Assembly: GCA_022885665.1 (NCBI GenBank) | Contig: JAGQDJ010000036.1 | Location: 280,724-344,723, forward strand | Direction: 5' to 3' | Length of the DNA: 64,000 bases | Source of the DNA: Triops longicaudatus | Lineage: Eukaryota > Arthropoda > Branchiopoda > Notostraca > Triopsidae | Part shown: in pieces, positions 47,975-60,572 of the stretch | How positions within the stretch are numbered: the first letter of the stretch is position 1 | Layout of the letters: each line of letters opens with the position of its first letter | The notes under the pieces: generated by a model | What the model was told of the DNA's origin: nothing | The model's input: only the letters and a program-made list of their open reading frames with translations | Databases searched by the model: none | Position numbers and translations under genes: made by a program

Positions 47975-50925
47975 TATTTTCTTTTCTCTGATAAAGAAAG
48001 TAACAGAAGTCGAAAGAAATTTATTTACATTTTTTGAGGCAAAATCTATTGAATGAGAAAGGATAGCGTAGCTCTTTTTAACTAAAAATTTATTCATGGA
48101 AACGTAGAAAAGTGTATTATTTCGTGATTCAGTCTCCTACGAAGAGTCCACCCAGTCAATTTTTAGGAATTTTTGTAAGCCTTTTTTGCCTAGAGAAATA
48201 CTGTTATTCTTTTGACTTTGAAACTCTCATTAAGGGTCGTGAGGGTTTTTTTCTTTCTATTTAGGCCGCCAATTGTTTTGCTCACTACTGGTTTCTTTTG
48301 TTGTGAAAGCATTGTGAATCTTGCTCATTTTTAGAGATTTTTCGTTAATGAAGGTGACTAAAAGGCCTGTTGTAATACTTTTGCTTATCCTCTTTGTTTC
48401 CAAAACGCATGACAGGAAGGAGCGAAAGGTTTGTGGATTGCTTTTTTAGGCAGCTTTTCTTTTAGCAAGTATTAATAGGTAATTTATTCAACTTTGTTGA
48501 CTGATTTTAAGAGAAGGAATTTAGACTGTTGGTCCGTATTTAGTCTTTCTTCCTCCTTTTTTCCCTCCCTTGGAATGTTTATGTTGTCATCTCTTGGAGC
48601 ACTTGAAAAGTAGAAAACATGTAATCTACACGAAAAATAAACGCCCCATAAAAAAAGCGTAAAAGAAAAGGAGACCGTATATGAATTTTTATTGGGATAG
48701 AAACCTGTCAAATGTTCAATCTTCGAGAGCGGTGTCCTGTGTTTGTCATATATTTGGTCGCAAAAGCGCCCAGTGAATCAATGAATTCCAATCAGATTCG
48801 AGTCAAGAAAGGCAGGAACTAGCTGGCTTCCACGACAGCACTTTAATGTGTTTCGCGAAAATTCCTTGAACTTCTGGTACTGATTTATGATTTTGTTCTG
48901 ATTTTTTGCTTTAAACATTTGTTTGCATCTCGAAAGGGGAAAAAACTAAGCTATTTTGTAAGTTCACCGATTGCTTTAGCAAGAGATGTCTAATTAGAGA
49001 GATCAAAGAAGCTTCACAAACTGTTACGTTCCATTGGTCCTTCAAATTAGTTTAATTAGAGTAATTAAAGTTAGGAATCGAATTATTCTGGTTTCTACCT
49101 TTTTCTCATTTTGCGTGAATGCTACGACGCAAAAGTGATGAAGATGGTTAAGTAGCTATGACGTCATGAGTTCTTTGTACTTGAAGCGTTCCTTCGAGCT
49201 GTTCAGCACGTCTAGAGGCATTTCAGTTTATTTTCTTTTATTTTTTTACTATTAAAGGTTGTAAAGCTTTTTAAATTTTAATTCTTACATTTCTAGAAAT
49301 ATATATGTATATGCGGGGCGAAACAAGTCTTGCGAATCACAAACTCACTATTTGCTAGTACATAAATAGTGTAAACAAGTCTGCGTCGAGTTTGTGTTTG
49401 AAGCGAGTTCACGACAAACCGTTGTGTAAACAGAAAGAAAAGGATACAATCGTGGCATGCGTAACATGCAGAAATGGAAACCACACACATTCTCTTTCTG
49501 TTTTGTGTATTATTTATTGTTATTCCGGTCGTTCCATCTTCAGATTTTAATGTTGCAAACAAGCTAGTGCTGTAAATAGAGGAGTCCGGAAACAATCAGA
49601 ACACAGGCAATTGTAGCAGAGACTATGATAGATGAACTACAAGCTGTGTCTGCATAATGATTATGAGCTAGAAGCCATGCTCATTCAAGTCTTCATTATT
49701 TCCGTCTGAAGCTTAGAGATATCGCATACACGAAGTAATTTATTATGTAATCTGTAATTCTATTGAAAGTGTATTATTTTATTCTCTTAGAAATAGATAC
49801 GTACCAAAGTGAGTGTTTTCTATAGATTTTACTTCTTTTTTTGTTGTTGTCTTGCATAGTTTTACCTCTGAATTTTTGTTCTCATAGTGAAAGAAATCGA
49901 CTAGCCCAGGGCAAATGTTTTCTATGCTTTCTGTATTAGTTTGAGATTTGGAAGCTTTCAACTTGACGAGCATGCGAAAGTAATCTAGCAAGATTGGAGT
50001 GAGTGTCTGACTAGTTTGAGCTCAGATGACTGATTAATCACTTAATTCGGCAAACGTGATATTTCCTGGTGCATCTGTAAATCTTCAGAAAAAGAAATGG
50101 TTTTCCTACTCGGATTTTCTTTCACTTTTCCTAGCCCAATGTTTATTTCCTTTTCCAATATTAATGATGCTCTTGTCAACATTTCCTTCATTTAAAAAGG
50201 GGAAATATATTAGTGCTCCGTTGCGCCATATTGTAACTTTCTACGTCTCCAATAAAGAAGAAAACCTCGTTTGCATTGTAGCTCTGAATATTAGGTTGCA
50301 CAATTTCCTAAGCCGTCTGTTTGCTCTCGACGTGAGATCAATTTGCAATTATGTTTTAAGAGGCCACCCGGTGCCTAACTCGATCAAGATCTTGACAAGG
50401 GGCAGAGCATATATTTGCAATGCTTTTCGACCTTTTGTCAACGTAAAGGAATGCCCCCAAGTACGGTCACAAGTGACAGGACTCGAATGAGAACTCTGCG
50501 CTTCAAAGACGCAGATCTTGCAAGTTCGCTGTGGGAGCTAGAAACAGCTGGCGAGAAGCTCACCGTACAGTCTTTCTCCGTCCTTCGATTCCGCCAGTGC
50601 TGTATTGTATTCCGAAGTGTGGACTGAGGAACTTGACAAGCCTAATTCCATTCGGTTTCTGCGTGTCATCCTTAAATGCGTGTTAGCCAGCGTGTGTGAG
50701 TGCAAATATATGGAGCGCACGAGAGCCTGAGGCGCTATAGTTAACCTGGATGAACAACATGTTGACTCGAGTGGGAGACACTAACGAAAGCGTTGCGAAG
50801 CTGTTGTCTATTTCGGGGCTTAGTTTAAGCCTTACTCCGACGAGCCACAATTAGTGAGACGTATTAAGTTACAGAATGCAGAGTGACTGAAGAGGACAAA
50901 AACTAGCTAGGAAGAAACCTGAACA
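47975..50925. other. intergenic between the PP2C-like gene and the Cys-rich secreted protein
   Basis: The first part is probably the 3' UTR of the PP2C-like gene (candidate AATAAA at 48636-48641). About 50400-50900 is richer in G+C and may be the promoter or 5' UTR of the next gene. A plus frame at 50056-50490 has no recognisable domain or splice context, and I do not call it. Confidence 0.4.
48636..48641 (+). promoter_or_regulatory. candidate polyadenylation signal of the PP2C-like gene
   Basis: This is an exact AATAAA 660 nt after the stop codon, and it is the nearest one seen. Confidence 0.35.
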
Positions 50926-53900
50926 ATGTATACTATGGCCTTCACACAAGTTTTTTCTGTAGCAGGTAAGATTTGCGTTTGACATACAATGCAAAACGAT
51001 CAAACTTTTTCCGTACCAACCATTTTAGTCATCTTAATATCTCAATATGTCAGTATTTTTCATTACCCTCACCCTTAGTTGTGAGTAGCTTTGAAATCTA
51101 GCCGAATATCACTAATGCGTTTTTGTAATATCCTATTTCGTTATTCTTACTCTACAAGAATTGAAAGCGCGTCAGAATATTTTTTTTATTTTCAAGTTTT
51201 GTTTTCCATTCGCGCTTTGGATACTATGAAAAGCACTAGAAAAATCTTTCCCTTCTTAAAAGAAAAGGAAGTCAAAGATCATAGGGTTTTTATACCCCGA
51301 GGCGACAAAGAGTACTGGTTCGAGCGTTACACTTGGGACGGTACTAAGTAAATCTTCTCACGTTTTTCTAATTTTAAAAGCACTTAAGTGAAAAAATCTA
51401 GGGGAATGTTGAATAGTTCTGTTGTACTACGTGCCAAACATTTCGTTCGAACAGGTGTTTGCACATTGATGTATGTAAGTATTATGCTTGAGTAATATGT
51501 ATCGCACTCTGGAGATTGAATGAAAAGTGCAGCCTAAATTTTGCGTGAGTTTTACCATTTCATGAAGTGCTTCAATCATGCTTCCTTCTCTCTTTCTTTA
51601 CGGAGAAAAAAGCTTGAGAGATTATTTTCTTCGCTTCTTTTATTTTCGCGCAGGGAGAAACGTGATGGACTGCGAAGGAGAAATCAGTTTATCTCGTCTC
51701 CCAGTCCTGCACACATCGCTTTTTTCGTTATTTTCTGTTCTTTAAAGGTGATACTATTCGCCTTATTTTTAGCCTTGTATAGTCGTGTAGTCAGTAAGAG
51801 GGTGTCGGCAGTCATAATGCAATCAAGAATTGACAATGGTCCCCGCTTATGCACTGTTCGTCGCTTACGCGCCGAAGAGCTTCTAAGTTCTTTGTTTTCG
51901 GCGCGGTCCGGAGACAACTATTGAGTACATGTAATGGCGTTTCGCGTGTCAGTTAAATGATTTTGATTGGTACACAGGTTGCCTATTGATGTCGGTTTCC
52001 GTTGTATTGTTGCCTGCTGGTGCGTCAGCGGTGGAAGGTTCAAGTAGTTCGTCTTCCGCGTGCAACAAAACCCAGTTAGACGTGTGCCTGGAATCTGTAA
52101 GTCCCTTATTAGAGAGTCCGCTGCTGAAAGGAATCCCAGATAGCCAAGAAGCAGTCCTAGCATCGTGCACGTAAGTTGAGACTTGGTTAATTTCCCCCTT
52201 AATGAAGAAGGTTACATACCAGTGACATACTACGTTTTCAGAAAGAAAACAATCACGGCAGAGTTGCGCTCCCTTGTAATCTCACGAGATCAAAGCAAGT
52301 GAACCAAACAAAGAAGCAATTTTCAAGATATTGTGAGACAAAGTCCATAATGACCTATTGAAGGTATGGAGAAGTAGTAATGTAATTAAAATGGTAGAGC
52401 TTCACAAAAAAGTAATCAGTCTGAAATTACACCGGTAACTTGTAATTTCATGTTGGTCGGGCTTACGATTAATGTTCTACCCTATGATTTGAAATAACGA
52501 GTGAACATTCCGTAAAATAGGTACAGCATGCTTATTATCCATTGGACAATTTAAACGAGCACTAAGGCTCTGATTATTAATTATTTTTTATATATAAAAT
52601 GGCCTATTTAGAATAATCACATGCTGTTAAGGGCGTCAAAAGTGCATGTATACAAGGGAGGTCAAACTTGATGTTTAGCGTTGGAAATGGTATACGGGCA
52701 AATTATAGTAGGACAAGTTAAAATTATAGAAGATTTCAATTCTAGAATTTAGCCGCACTGCGAGTTTTTTTTGGATCAAATTGCTTGTTTTAAAGACGAC
52801 CGATGTCAACATACTAAATCAAACACCATTTTAAAGAGACTTCGCGTGAAAGCTTACCGCTTTATGTAAAAAAAATTTTTTTGACGTAGTCAAACAAACA
52901 AATCTCACAATTTCATTACGGAGCCATTGTTTTACATTGTAGTCTACATTTGCCGTGTTCGAAGTTTGTCGGGAGGATCATGTTGTCTTTCGAGAGAACG
53001 AAACAACGAAAGTAATGAAAAACTTCTGAGAGAAACTTTATCGTGGCAGTACAAAACTTGCAGTTGTGTTAGTCATACATACAGTGCATTTGTTATTTAT
53101 TAGGGCTTTTAAAAGTGGAATGCACTGCGTGGACACATACGCCCAGAAATGTTGGACCACCAAGCAAAAGATGCTCTTAGAAAAACACGTGGCAGGTGCT
53201 CGGCACACGTACGCGTTTTTATGTGATGATCCCGTATTCCAATCAGGTAAATAAAACGGTCTTTACACTAAACAAAGTTTGATACCCTTTTCAAGTAACT
53301 CAAAGCTACGAATAATTTCAGTCAAAGATAGATAACTTTACCTTACTTTCGTTTCTCTTGTAGAATTTCTGCAGCATCAGGCATGCTACAGAGGAACTTC
53401 GAAAGATTGGACTTATTGTGCCAGATATTTCCAAAACTTGGTAGCCCAGGAGTACGCGGCGCAGAACGTTTCCCGGGAAGAACACACTCTGGGACTTTGC
53501 TGGTTTGACTTTTTTGTTGCCTTATTACTTATCGTATTTCTTTGAATTTACCTGATTAAGTTGTCTAGAACTACAGTGTATTTCGAAAGTCACGCAACTG
53601 AGGAACATACGATCACGTGAGTGTGCGCGACTTCCGGAACACGGATACCCATAAAATATTTTTTAAAATCAAATTTTGGTGCAAAAGAATGTTTAGTCTT
53701 TGAGCTTGTATACGTCGTCTCACCTGGCTGTCGCTTTTTGTCGACCCACGTCAAGGTTCTTATAAATCTTTATTCTTTCTTTTGCCGGTCTCCAGTGCCA
53801 AATACGGATTCTTGCGCTGCATATACCACGCCACCCAATATAAGTGCCACAAAGACGCTTCGCTGTTCCTCATGAAAGTGGCACAGACATTATCAGAAGT

Positions 53901-54060
53901 GCAGGTGCACGAAGCTACGTGCAAGAAAGTGACTTTGGATATCTGCACAGGACAGGCAAGAAATTCTGGACATCACCTGTCACAAACCAGATTTCTCCTC
54001 CGATCTCTCTTCATTCTCGTCTGCAGCTTACTTACTTCGCTCAGTTTTTTCACCTCCTAG
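50926..54060 (+). CDS. Cys-rich secreted, probably GPI-anchored arthropod protein
   Basis: Five exons: 50926-50965, 51978-52170, 53104-53246, 53364-53502, 53796-54060; 259 residues. The signal peptide is split across exons 1 and 2 and ends near LLPAGASA. The mature part has 14 cysteines in an ordered pattern (CNKTQLDVC, SC, HCVDTYAQKCWT, LCDD, HQACYR, YCARYF, LCCAKYGFLRC, KCHKDA, TCKK, ICTG), enough for seven disulfides, and is mostly helical in appearance. I recognise this spacing from a widespread arthropod family of secreted or membrane-tethered proteins with no known function. The last 24 residues are hydrophobic (FLLRSLFILVCSLLTSLSFF) after a small-residue stretch (GQARNSG), which suits GPI-anchor attachment. 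The intron 4 donor, TG|gtttga, is unusual but the phase and the conserved LCC motif support it. Intron 1 is 1.0 kb and intron 2 is 0.9 kb. Confidence 0.8.
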
Positions 54061-55158
54061 AAACTTTTTACCCCCTATTCGCTTTATTTATCTCTTTTTC
54101 CCCCCAATCTTACTGTATCGGTCTTTCCCGCCAAATCCCTGGCATTTGACAGGGGACATCTAAAGAATCTTCACCATCCAATAACTATCCACAGGCGCCG
54201 AAATATCAAGCTTAGTTATTCTGTGTTGGTTGGAACATGGCGGGTTAATGCAGCAATTTTCTCGCAACAGCCTCATTTCTTCTTGTTGCACTGCGAAGCG
54301 ACAGTCAAAAGCGGGCATCAGCGGGAACAGGGTAACGATTATGTATTCGGTAGCTGGGTGGAAATGAGAGAGCTGGATCGGGATTGCTGTAGAAGGAGTG
54401 TCGTTTAAGCACCGTCCACTGAACTTGTAAAAAGACACTTTCCTTTATTCGATAGTTTGGACAGAAAATGAACCCGAAAGGGTAGCCAAGCTCTCCAGTG
54501 TTTCTTTTGTAAACCACGCCTTTCCAATGATTAAAGTATCTACTGGTTTGCCGGTATTTTCGAACGAGTACTTGCATGAGTCTTTATATCCTCTAAATGT
54601 TCTGAAGGGATTTAAAAACAACGCCAGCAGCGCAGATCTATTCTTGAAGAGAAATTCTTGTTGGGTGAGAAAAATAAGGCAAAAATGTGTTAATAAAAAA
54701 ATGTTATTCTTATTTACTGTTGCGAACCAGCCTGGTTCTTCGATTGTTAATGCTTGAGGAAAGAGATACATATTAATGAAAATAACTCAGTTGCGAAAAG
54801 TTTAATTGATTTGTGTACACACGTGAGAGCACTTACATACATGGGATTACATGAGTACCGAGTGAAAAGTGAAGGTACTTGATAGAGTGGCAATTCGAAG
54901 TGAGACTTGTGAAAAGGAACGCCAATAATCCACTTCTAGGAAGCTTGGGGCGAAATGCATTGTTGCGACGCGATGGGGATGAAATTGCTGACGGTTATAA
55001 TTTTGGCACTAGTGCCGTTTCACCACAGGGTATTCCTTTTGCAACACATTTAGCTTAGCATCGGAAATGAGATGTGATATATAGCTGATTGTCGTACACA
55101 CGGTCTTTTTTTTTATCCGTCAAGTTTCGGAAATGTCTTTTTTGCCATCTTTCTTTCT
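54061..55158. other. convergent 3' region between the Cys-rich protein and the lipase
   Basis: The genes converge across 1.1 kb. Overlapping short frames on both strands have no recognisable content. A minus-strand polyadenylation signal candidate (TTTATT on plus) is at 54444-54449 and would give the lipase a 3' UTR of about 700 nt. Confidence 0.4.
54444..54449 (-). promoter_or_regulatory. candidate polyadenylation signal of the lipase
   Basis: TTTATT on plus is AATAAA on minus, 710 nt after the lipase stop. Confidence 0.3.
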
Positions 55159-58100
55159 TCACCCGAACCATGAAAAGGGACTTGATAAGCCTCGCCAAGG
55201 AAGCTTACTTCCACTCCGTCGTCGGATTGCATTCCCGTTGCCTTTCGTCGTAAATTCAGTCGAAAGAACTCCCGCCGCTCCTACCGATGAATCGCTCTTC
55301 GTCGCATTCAAATGCACCCCTGCTGAGCCGGCCAAGATTGCTGCATCATCCTCAGGCAGAGTTTCTTGGAGTCGACAGTTCACGTCGGGCCGCAGCCACT
55401 GGCCCGCTGCTGATTCCAATGGCTCATCATATCCGCAAATTATTTGCCTAAATTACATGTCGTTAGATCCCAATATCTTCGCAAAAAATATTTTTCATAA
55501 TTATTGGCTGAGATTTCTCCGAGGAGATAAAAATCCAGAGATAAGTATTTCTACTTACTGGAGCCCGGTTTCCAAATTGCTAATTTGGATGTGGTTAACA
55601 TAGAGCAAAGGAGATTCTAACAAACGCCATGTCATTGGATTGAAAAGACTGCTGGCATGTTGCCATTCCAAGAATAAACTCTCGATTTGCCCCAACCAAG
55701 GCGCCGCTAAGATGAATGAGTAACTTCTACCCGGTTCCAGCATTCTGGCTCTGGAATGAATCAAAGCGACAGTTATATCTTCCCTTAAAAAGAATCCGAC
55801 AATAAAAGCTAAAACGAGCGAGAATGAAATAAAAAAGAAATAAAGCCGAGCTAAACATAATCCATGGTTAATATAATTATTCTTTTCCCATTTTAAGGGG
55901 TGTATATATACTACATAGTACAATTTTTTTATTACATTATAATAGGAAACTTACGTAATGATAAATAGTAGACTACGATACCTATGTAACGAAAAAAGAG
56001 AAATCTTCAAAACGAAAATATTTGTAAACCCATAAAAGATATTGCTGTGCTTAATGAAAAGAGATTGAGAACACGTTGTACGTTTTTAGAGCAGTTGGGT
56101 GGGATCAAAACAAAGATGGAAAATTAAACGAAAACTACTGCAATATAAATAAGTCAAAAATGGATGCAAGCAGAAGAAAGATAAATTTACGCATGATTAA
56201 AAAAACTTACTCGGAATTCAAGAAAGTGAGATCTGTAGTGTCGTTTTGGGTTTTGACTTGAATGGCTAGTTTGCCTCGGTTGCTGCCATGGTTTATGCTC
56301 GCTGTAGTGTCAGAGAGTACAACTTCAATTCTGTAATGGTAGCCTGTTATTTTGTGAAAGAAAAATAGGGCAAACGTGTTTTAATTCGTTGAGCATTCGG
56401 TGTGGAAAAAAGAGAAAGTTATTAAAATGGTCATAAATTTCTGTGAGAGCGAAGGACTTACGACAATAGGCTGATTCGGAGCCAGTAATTAAATAAGCTT
56501 GGATAGGTTCAGTTTCAGAGTCGGAAATCGAGTCCGCGGCGGAAGACGAAACGGGTAATTGGAGACGCCACGATTCCTGTGCTCTGTAACCCATCATAAA
56601 GCATTTCGTCCTATTACTGCCACAATCTCCACACTGGCCGAGTCTGTTTTCGCCCCGATCAAGAAAAAAAATATAATTTCCCTTAACAAGAAAAGGGACT
56701 TCTTTTTCTTTTGTGTCCGTTTCACTTACACAAAATCTTCCCAGGATGAACATTGTACCGCTAAGAAAGGACATTGAGAACTGAAAGTTTCCGCGAAAAT
56801 TTCATAAGCGCGGAGATGATTGCATCCCAGGAACCGACGAATACCTTTAATAGAAGATTATTACGTGTCAATTTTTTTCGAACCTCCTCAGTTGATTTTC
56901 TTACCGTAAACAAGACTTCCATCTTCTTTTTCAATTGATTCTCGGACATTGATCCCGCAACCGGGTTGTCGAATTCCGCCGTTCGGGTAAAAGTCTAAAT
57001 GACCTGATGGCTGCATCAAGCCTAGACCTTTAAAATAAGAGAAATATGGAGTGAAAATTTATTTTCAAAGGCTAGTTAACTGAAAATAGTTAACCTCCTG
57101 ATAAGATTGAACCAGCATCGGTATGGATCACGTCAACGAATAAGGCATCACTAGGATCGAGGCGAATCATTGGTTCAGTATTTTCAAAGTACGGCTCAGC
57201 TGGGTCCAATCCTTGAACGTAAAACATATAATAAAATTTTGCTACCATTAGGTCTGCTGTACTGTCTTGAAAGAAGGATGTAGGAAATTATTAGCGGACG
57301 GAATAATTCTTTCTTGAGGAAAGTCAAGATTCTTAGCAACTGTAGAACTTTACATTTACATCAAAACTCATGAAACTTCAGTGTCCAAGAAAGAAACCTG
57401 TTGTATTTCTTAAGATAATGTTAAAATAAGTTCATAAAATGATTTATTGGATCAGACTGACAAGTAATATATGTAGGTATAGTGAATTCCAAAAGGTACT
57501 GTACTTCTTCGTTCGTTAGCAAGGTAAGATTGAGGCAGCAGAAATCGACGTTAACGGAAATGTATTAGACAAAAAGAAGTGCGGTGGGTAACAAGCGAAA
57601 ACAAAGGAAAGGAAAAAACGATTATGTAGACTTCCACACATATATTGCGGCACGGACCGGGGAAGTTCACGGTTCCCTCGTTTTATTAGACATTAGCAAT
57701 TTGAGTTTCTTTACCTGTAATACGTCCTAAATGGAATCCGAATTCTTTTAACCGCGTGCCGGCGTAACCTGCTAAATGTGCTCCTAAACTGTGGCCGACA
57801 ATATGGCAGTTTTCTGTTCGAATTTTCCCCTCTTTCTAAAAAGAAGAAGAACATAAATTTGATTACGAAAGGGATAAACTTGAGGTTAGCGTAATCATCT
57901 CTTTAATTGCAGCCTTACTTGTAAGAACATGATGAAATGGGCAACTATCACCCCAATCAACCGTATATTAGCAACCGCTTGAGTGTAGGGCGGTCCTGAT
58001 CCGCCTGCCCAATCCACCACGATTATGTTCAAGTCAGCAACGCGTAAAGCCTCTTGGACAATATCCTAAACGTCCATTTTCCCCCGCGGACAGGTCGAAA

Positions 58101-59589
58101 GAAAGCGAGAAAGTAAGGGTGAAAAAATTACGTAAGTTCAGACACCAGACTGCTTTTACAAGAGAAAGTTTAATGAGGCAGATTTATAGGATGCTAGAAA
58201 AACAAAAAACCTTGATCCATTTCTTGTGGCCATTTTCCAAATACCCGTGGGTTATAAAGAACACTTTGGAATGCGCTTTGAACGTACTTTTGCGTAACGC
58301 TAACACGTCACCACTGCGTAACGTCTGGAATAAAAAAATGAAAGTGTATTTCGCATGGCGAATAAGTTGATTGTAGAAAATAAGGTAAGTTAAATTACGA
58401 TGTATTGATTTGGATTCTGCCGTGTATACAGGTAAAAGTTAGGCGTCGTGATTTCCGGTGATTCCGGAAACAGATTTATCGGTCGCGCCGAAGAAATCCA
58501 TGGTCGAGCAATACTGAAGCAGCCATACACAAGTCCGTAGCAACGCACAAAAACTGTTTCAGTATAAACAAAACCATGTAAGGTATTGTTCGGATCTCAT
58601 CTTCTCAAATTTTCGATCTTCAGTCAATTTTAAACAATTAAACGCTTCTTCTACTTGGGAATTCACGTGATGTTTCCCGCCCTTCGCCATAATACTGTGG
58701 TACGAGTAGATCTAGTTTAGAATTTCTAGCCTGGGCTGTCCATTTCGCTGAAGCTTTAGTTAACTCCTTTTGTACATGTCAAAGTCGTAATCTCTTCTTG
58801 AGACTAGACTAGTCTGATTGTAATAGAAGCTAGAATTAGACTGATTTCGAGGCGAGTCTAGCTCTCAAGTCTGTGTCAGTTTTTGCAAAAACTGTAGTGC
58901 ATCTTGGACGCCCCGGATAACGTCATCTGTTTCAAGGCAATTCTCTTACCAGTCTCAAAGCTATTATTATTTTTTTTTACAAAAAGCATACAAAAGCTAA
59001 AAAAAATATAAATATAAATAGAACCTTATGCTACAAGGTAAACTACTTGACATTGAAATGGAAATAGGAGAAAAATAATATCCTAGAGTTGAATATTTCG
59101 GAACCGACACTTTAGGCGCGGCAGTGGACGTTCCTTATCCGAGAAAGAAGTATTAAGGCTGTCTAGGTCTACCCCCGAGCATAAAAAATGCGGAAATACT
59201 GCTGTTTAATAAAGCAGGGAAAACAGACTTCTAGCTGGATATTCCAAGAATGTTTACTAGTTTTTACGGACATAAATACAATTAAAAAAGAAGGGCATTA
59301 CGCTCTGTATCTTCCCGGACGCTGCGTAAACTCCGTTCATTGGCCTGGTGCTGTAACAAAGCAAAAGCAAGTTAGACTCATTTGCTTCTATAGCAATTCC
59401 TAGTTGTCGTCAAGAACGGTAACTTACTTCTGGAGAGGTCTTTGAACTAGTGTGGTTTGTAACAGCGTTAACCTGGAAGCACAATAAAACGGCCAATATG
59501 CAAATGAGGAGCAAGCCAGAAGAATGACAATAACGGTGATGGCGAACGGGGAATTGTTTCTGGAACGGGAGATTTATGTCGACGTGCAT
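55159..59589 (-). CDS. pancreatic-type triacylglycerol lipase with PLAT domain
   Basis: Thirteen exons: 59589-59428, 59350-59302, 58553-58399, 58324-58211, 58065-57919, 57835-57715, 57211-57095, 57027-56905, 56844-56730, 56643-56462, 56343-56211, 55750-55559, 55447-55159; 632 residues. A hydrophobic signal or anchor (SSGLLLICILAVLLCFQVNA) follows a basic leader. The lipase domain starts at CYGLVYGCFS and PINLFPESPEIT. The catalytic triad is intact: S225 (IVGHSLGAHLAGYAG), D252 (LDPAEPYF) and H339 (LGCNHLRAYEIF). The Asp-to-His distance of 87 residues equals that of human pancreatic lipase. HLDFYPNGG and CGDCGSNRTKCFMMGY are further family marks. A PLAT/LH2 domain (YHYRIEVVLSD, about 430-535) ends in HIQISNLET. 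A 96-residue C-terminal extension of unknown role follows; an alternative donor inside it (GGAA|gtaagc near 55207) could change the end. It is secreted or membrane-tethered and hydrolyses acylglycerols or phospholipids. Confidence 0.93.
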
Positions 59590-60572
59590 GGCCGTGATCG
59601 CGGAAATCCAAATAGCATAATCGCCCACCGTTTTTTGTTAACCTGGAGAAAGTTCAGAAAGAAAACAAAAGCGGTTCATTCAAAGGCATTGCAAACTACG
59701 GTTGTCGTGGGAAAAAATAGGACGGGGATCTACAAATGGCCTTGGCGACGAAATGGAAAGTTGAATTTGAATTGTTGAGACAGGAAATGTGTTGAATATA
59801 GGGAGCCGTATTAGACTTTCTCCTTACGTAAATTTGGCCCTAACCGAACAATATTTTATATTTGCTTATCGCGAATCATAATGTTGTTGGTTTTTGTTCC
59901 TGCTGTGCTGGAAACTCGTGTAAACGAAGACAACACGAACTTTTTATTTTTTCTAATAAAATAAAAAGGTATGCTTTTGAATGCTCGAATTAAAACCATG
60001 ATATTCCGTACAACAAAAGGAAAATAACAAAACGAAACATAAAATATTTTAATTGTAAAAAGCTTTTCCAACGAATTAGGCGCGACTCTACGCTTCGTTT
60101 ACAGTTTTATTTAAAATGATAGTTAATTAACCGGCAATACTATAAAGTTATAAATAATTAACAGTAATGAAGAAATAACGTAAATAACTATAGCTAAACA
60201 GAAACATCGTCGGATTTTGAATGTTTCAGGATCTTAAATTGCATGAGAAATACGAAAGAATGTAGTGTCTATGACGTTTTTGGTTGTAAGCGGTGAAAGA
60301 TACCGCTATTTATACGGCCAAATTTTGCATACGGTACCACATTCGTTTTCGGCTGTAAAGAATGGTTTTGTGGGCAAAAAGAAGTTAGACAAATGTAGCT
60401 TTCTAAAACCTATCGTGTGTTCGGTGTTAGAAAGTCAGGTGTAAAAAAATTCGTAGTCAACTTAAAAAACAAGACCACAGGCCTGATGATTTCACTGTCC
60501 GGATTATTTGATACCTTCTTAAAGTACATCAAAATGTGCTATGGTAAGAAAGATAACTAACAAGAGTCCGCG
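59590..60572. other. intergenic between the lipase and the candidate membrane protein
   Basis: AT-rich DNA. A plus frame at 59524-59778 mostly overlaps lipase exon 1 on the opposite strand and has no recognisable content. The lipase promoter should be in the right part of this stretch. Confidence 0.35.

Noticed and set aside
50056..50490. 144-codon plus frame upstream of the Cys-rich gene
   Set aside because: The frame begins with a non-ATG-like context, shows no domain and lacks splice consistency.
58720..58880. Repeated TAGACTGATT-like words in a lipase intron
   Set aside because: The copies are short and imperfect. They do not define a satellite or mobile element.
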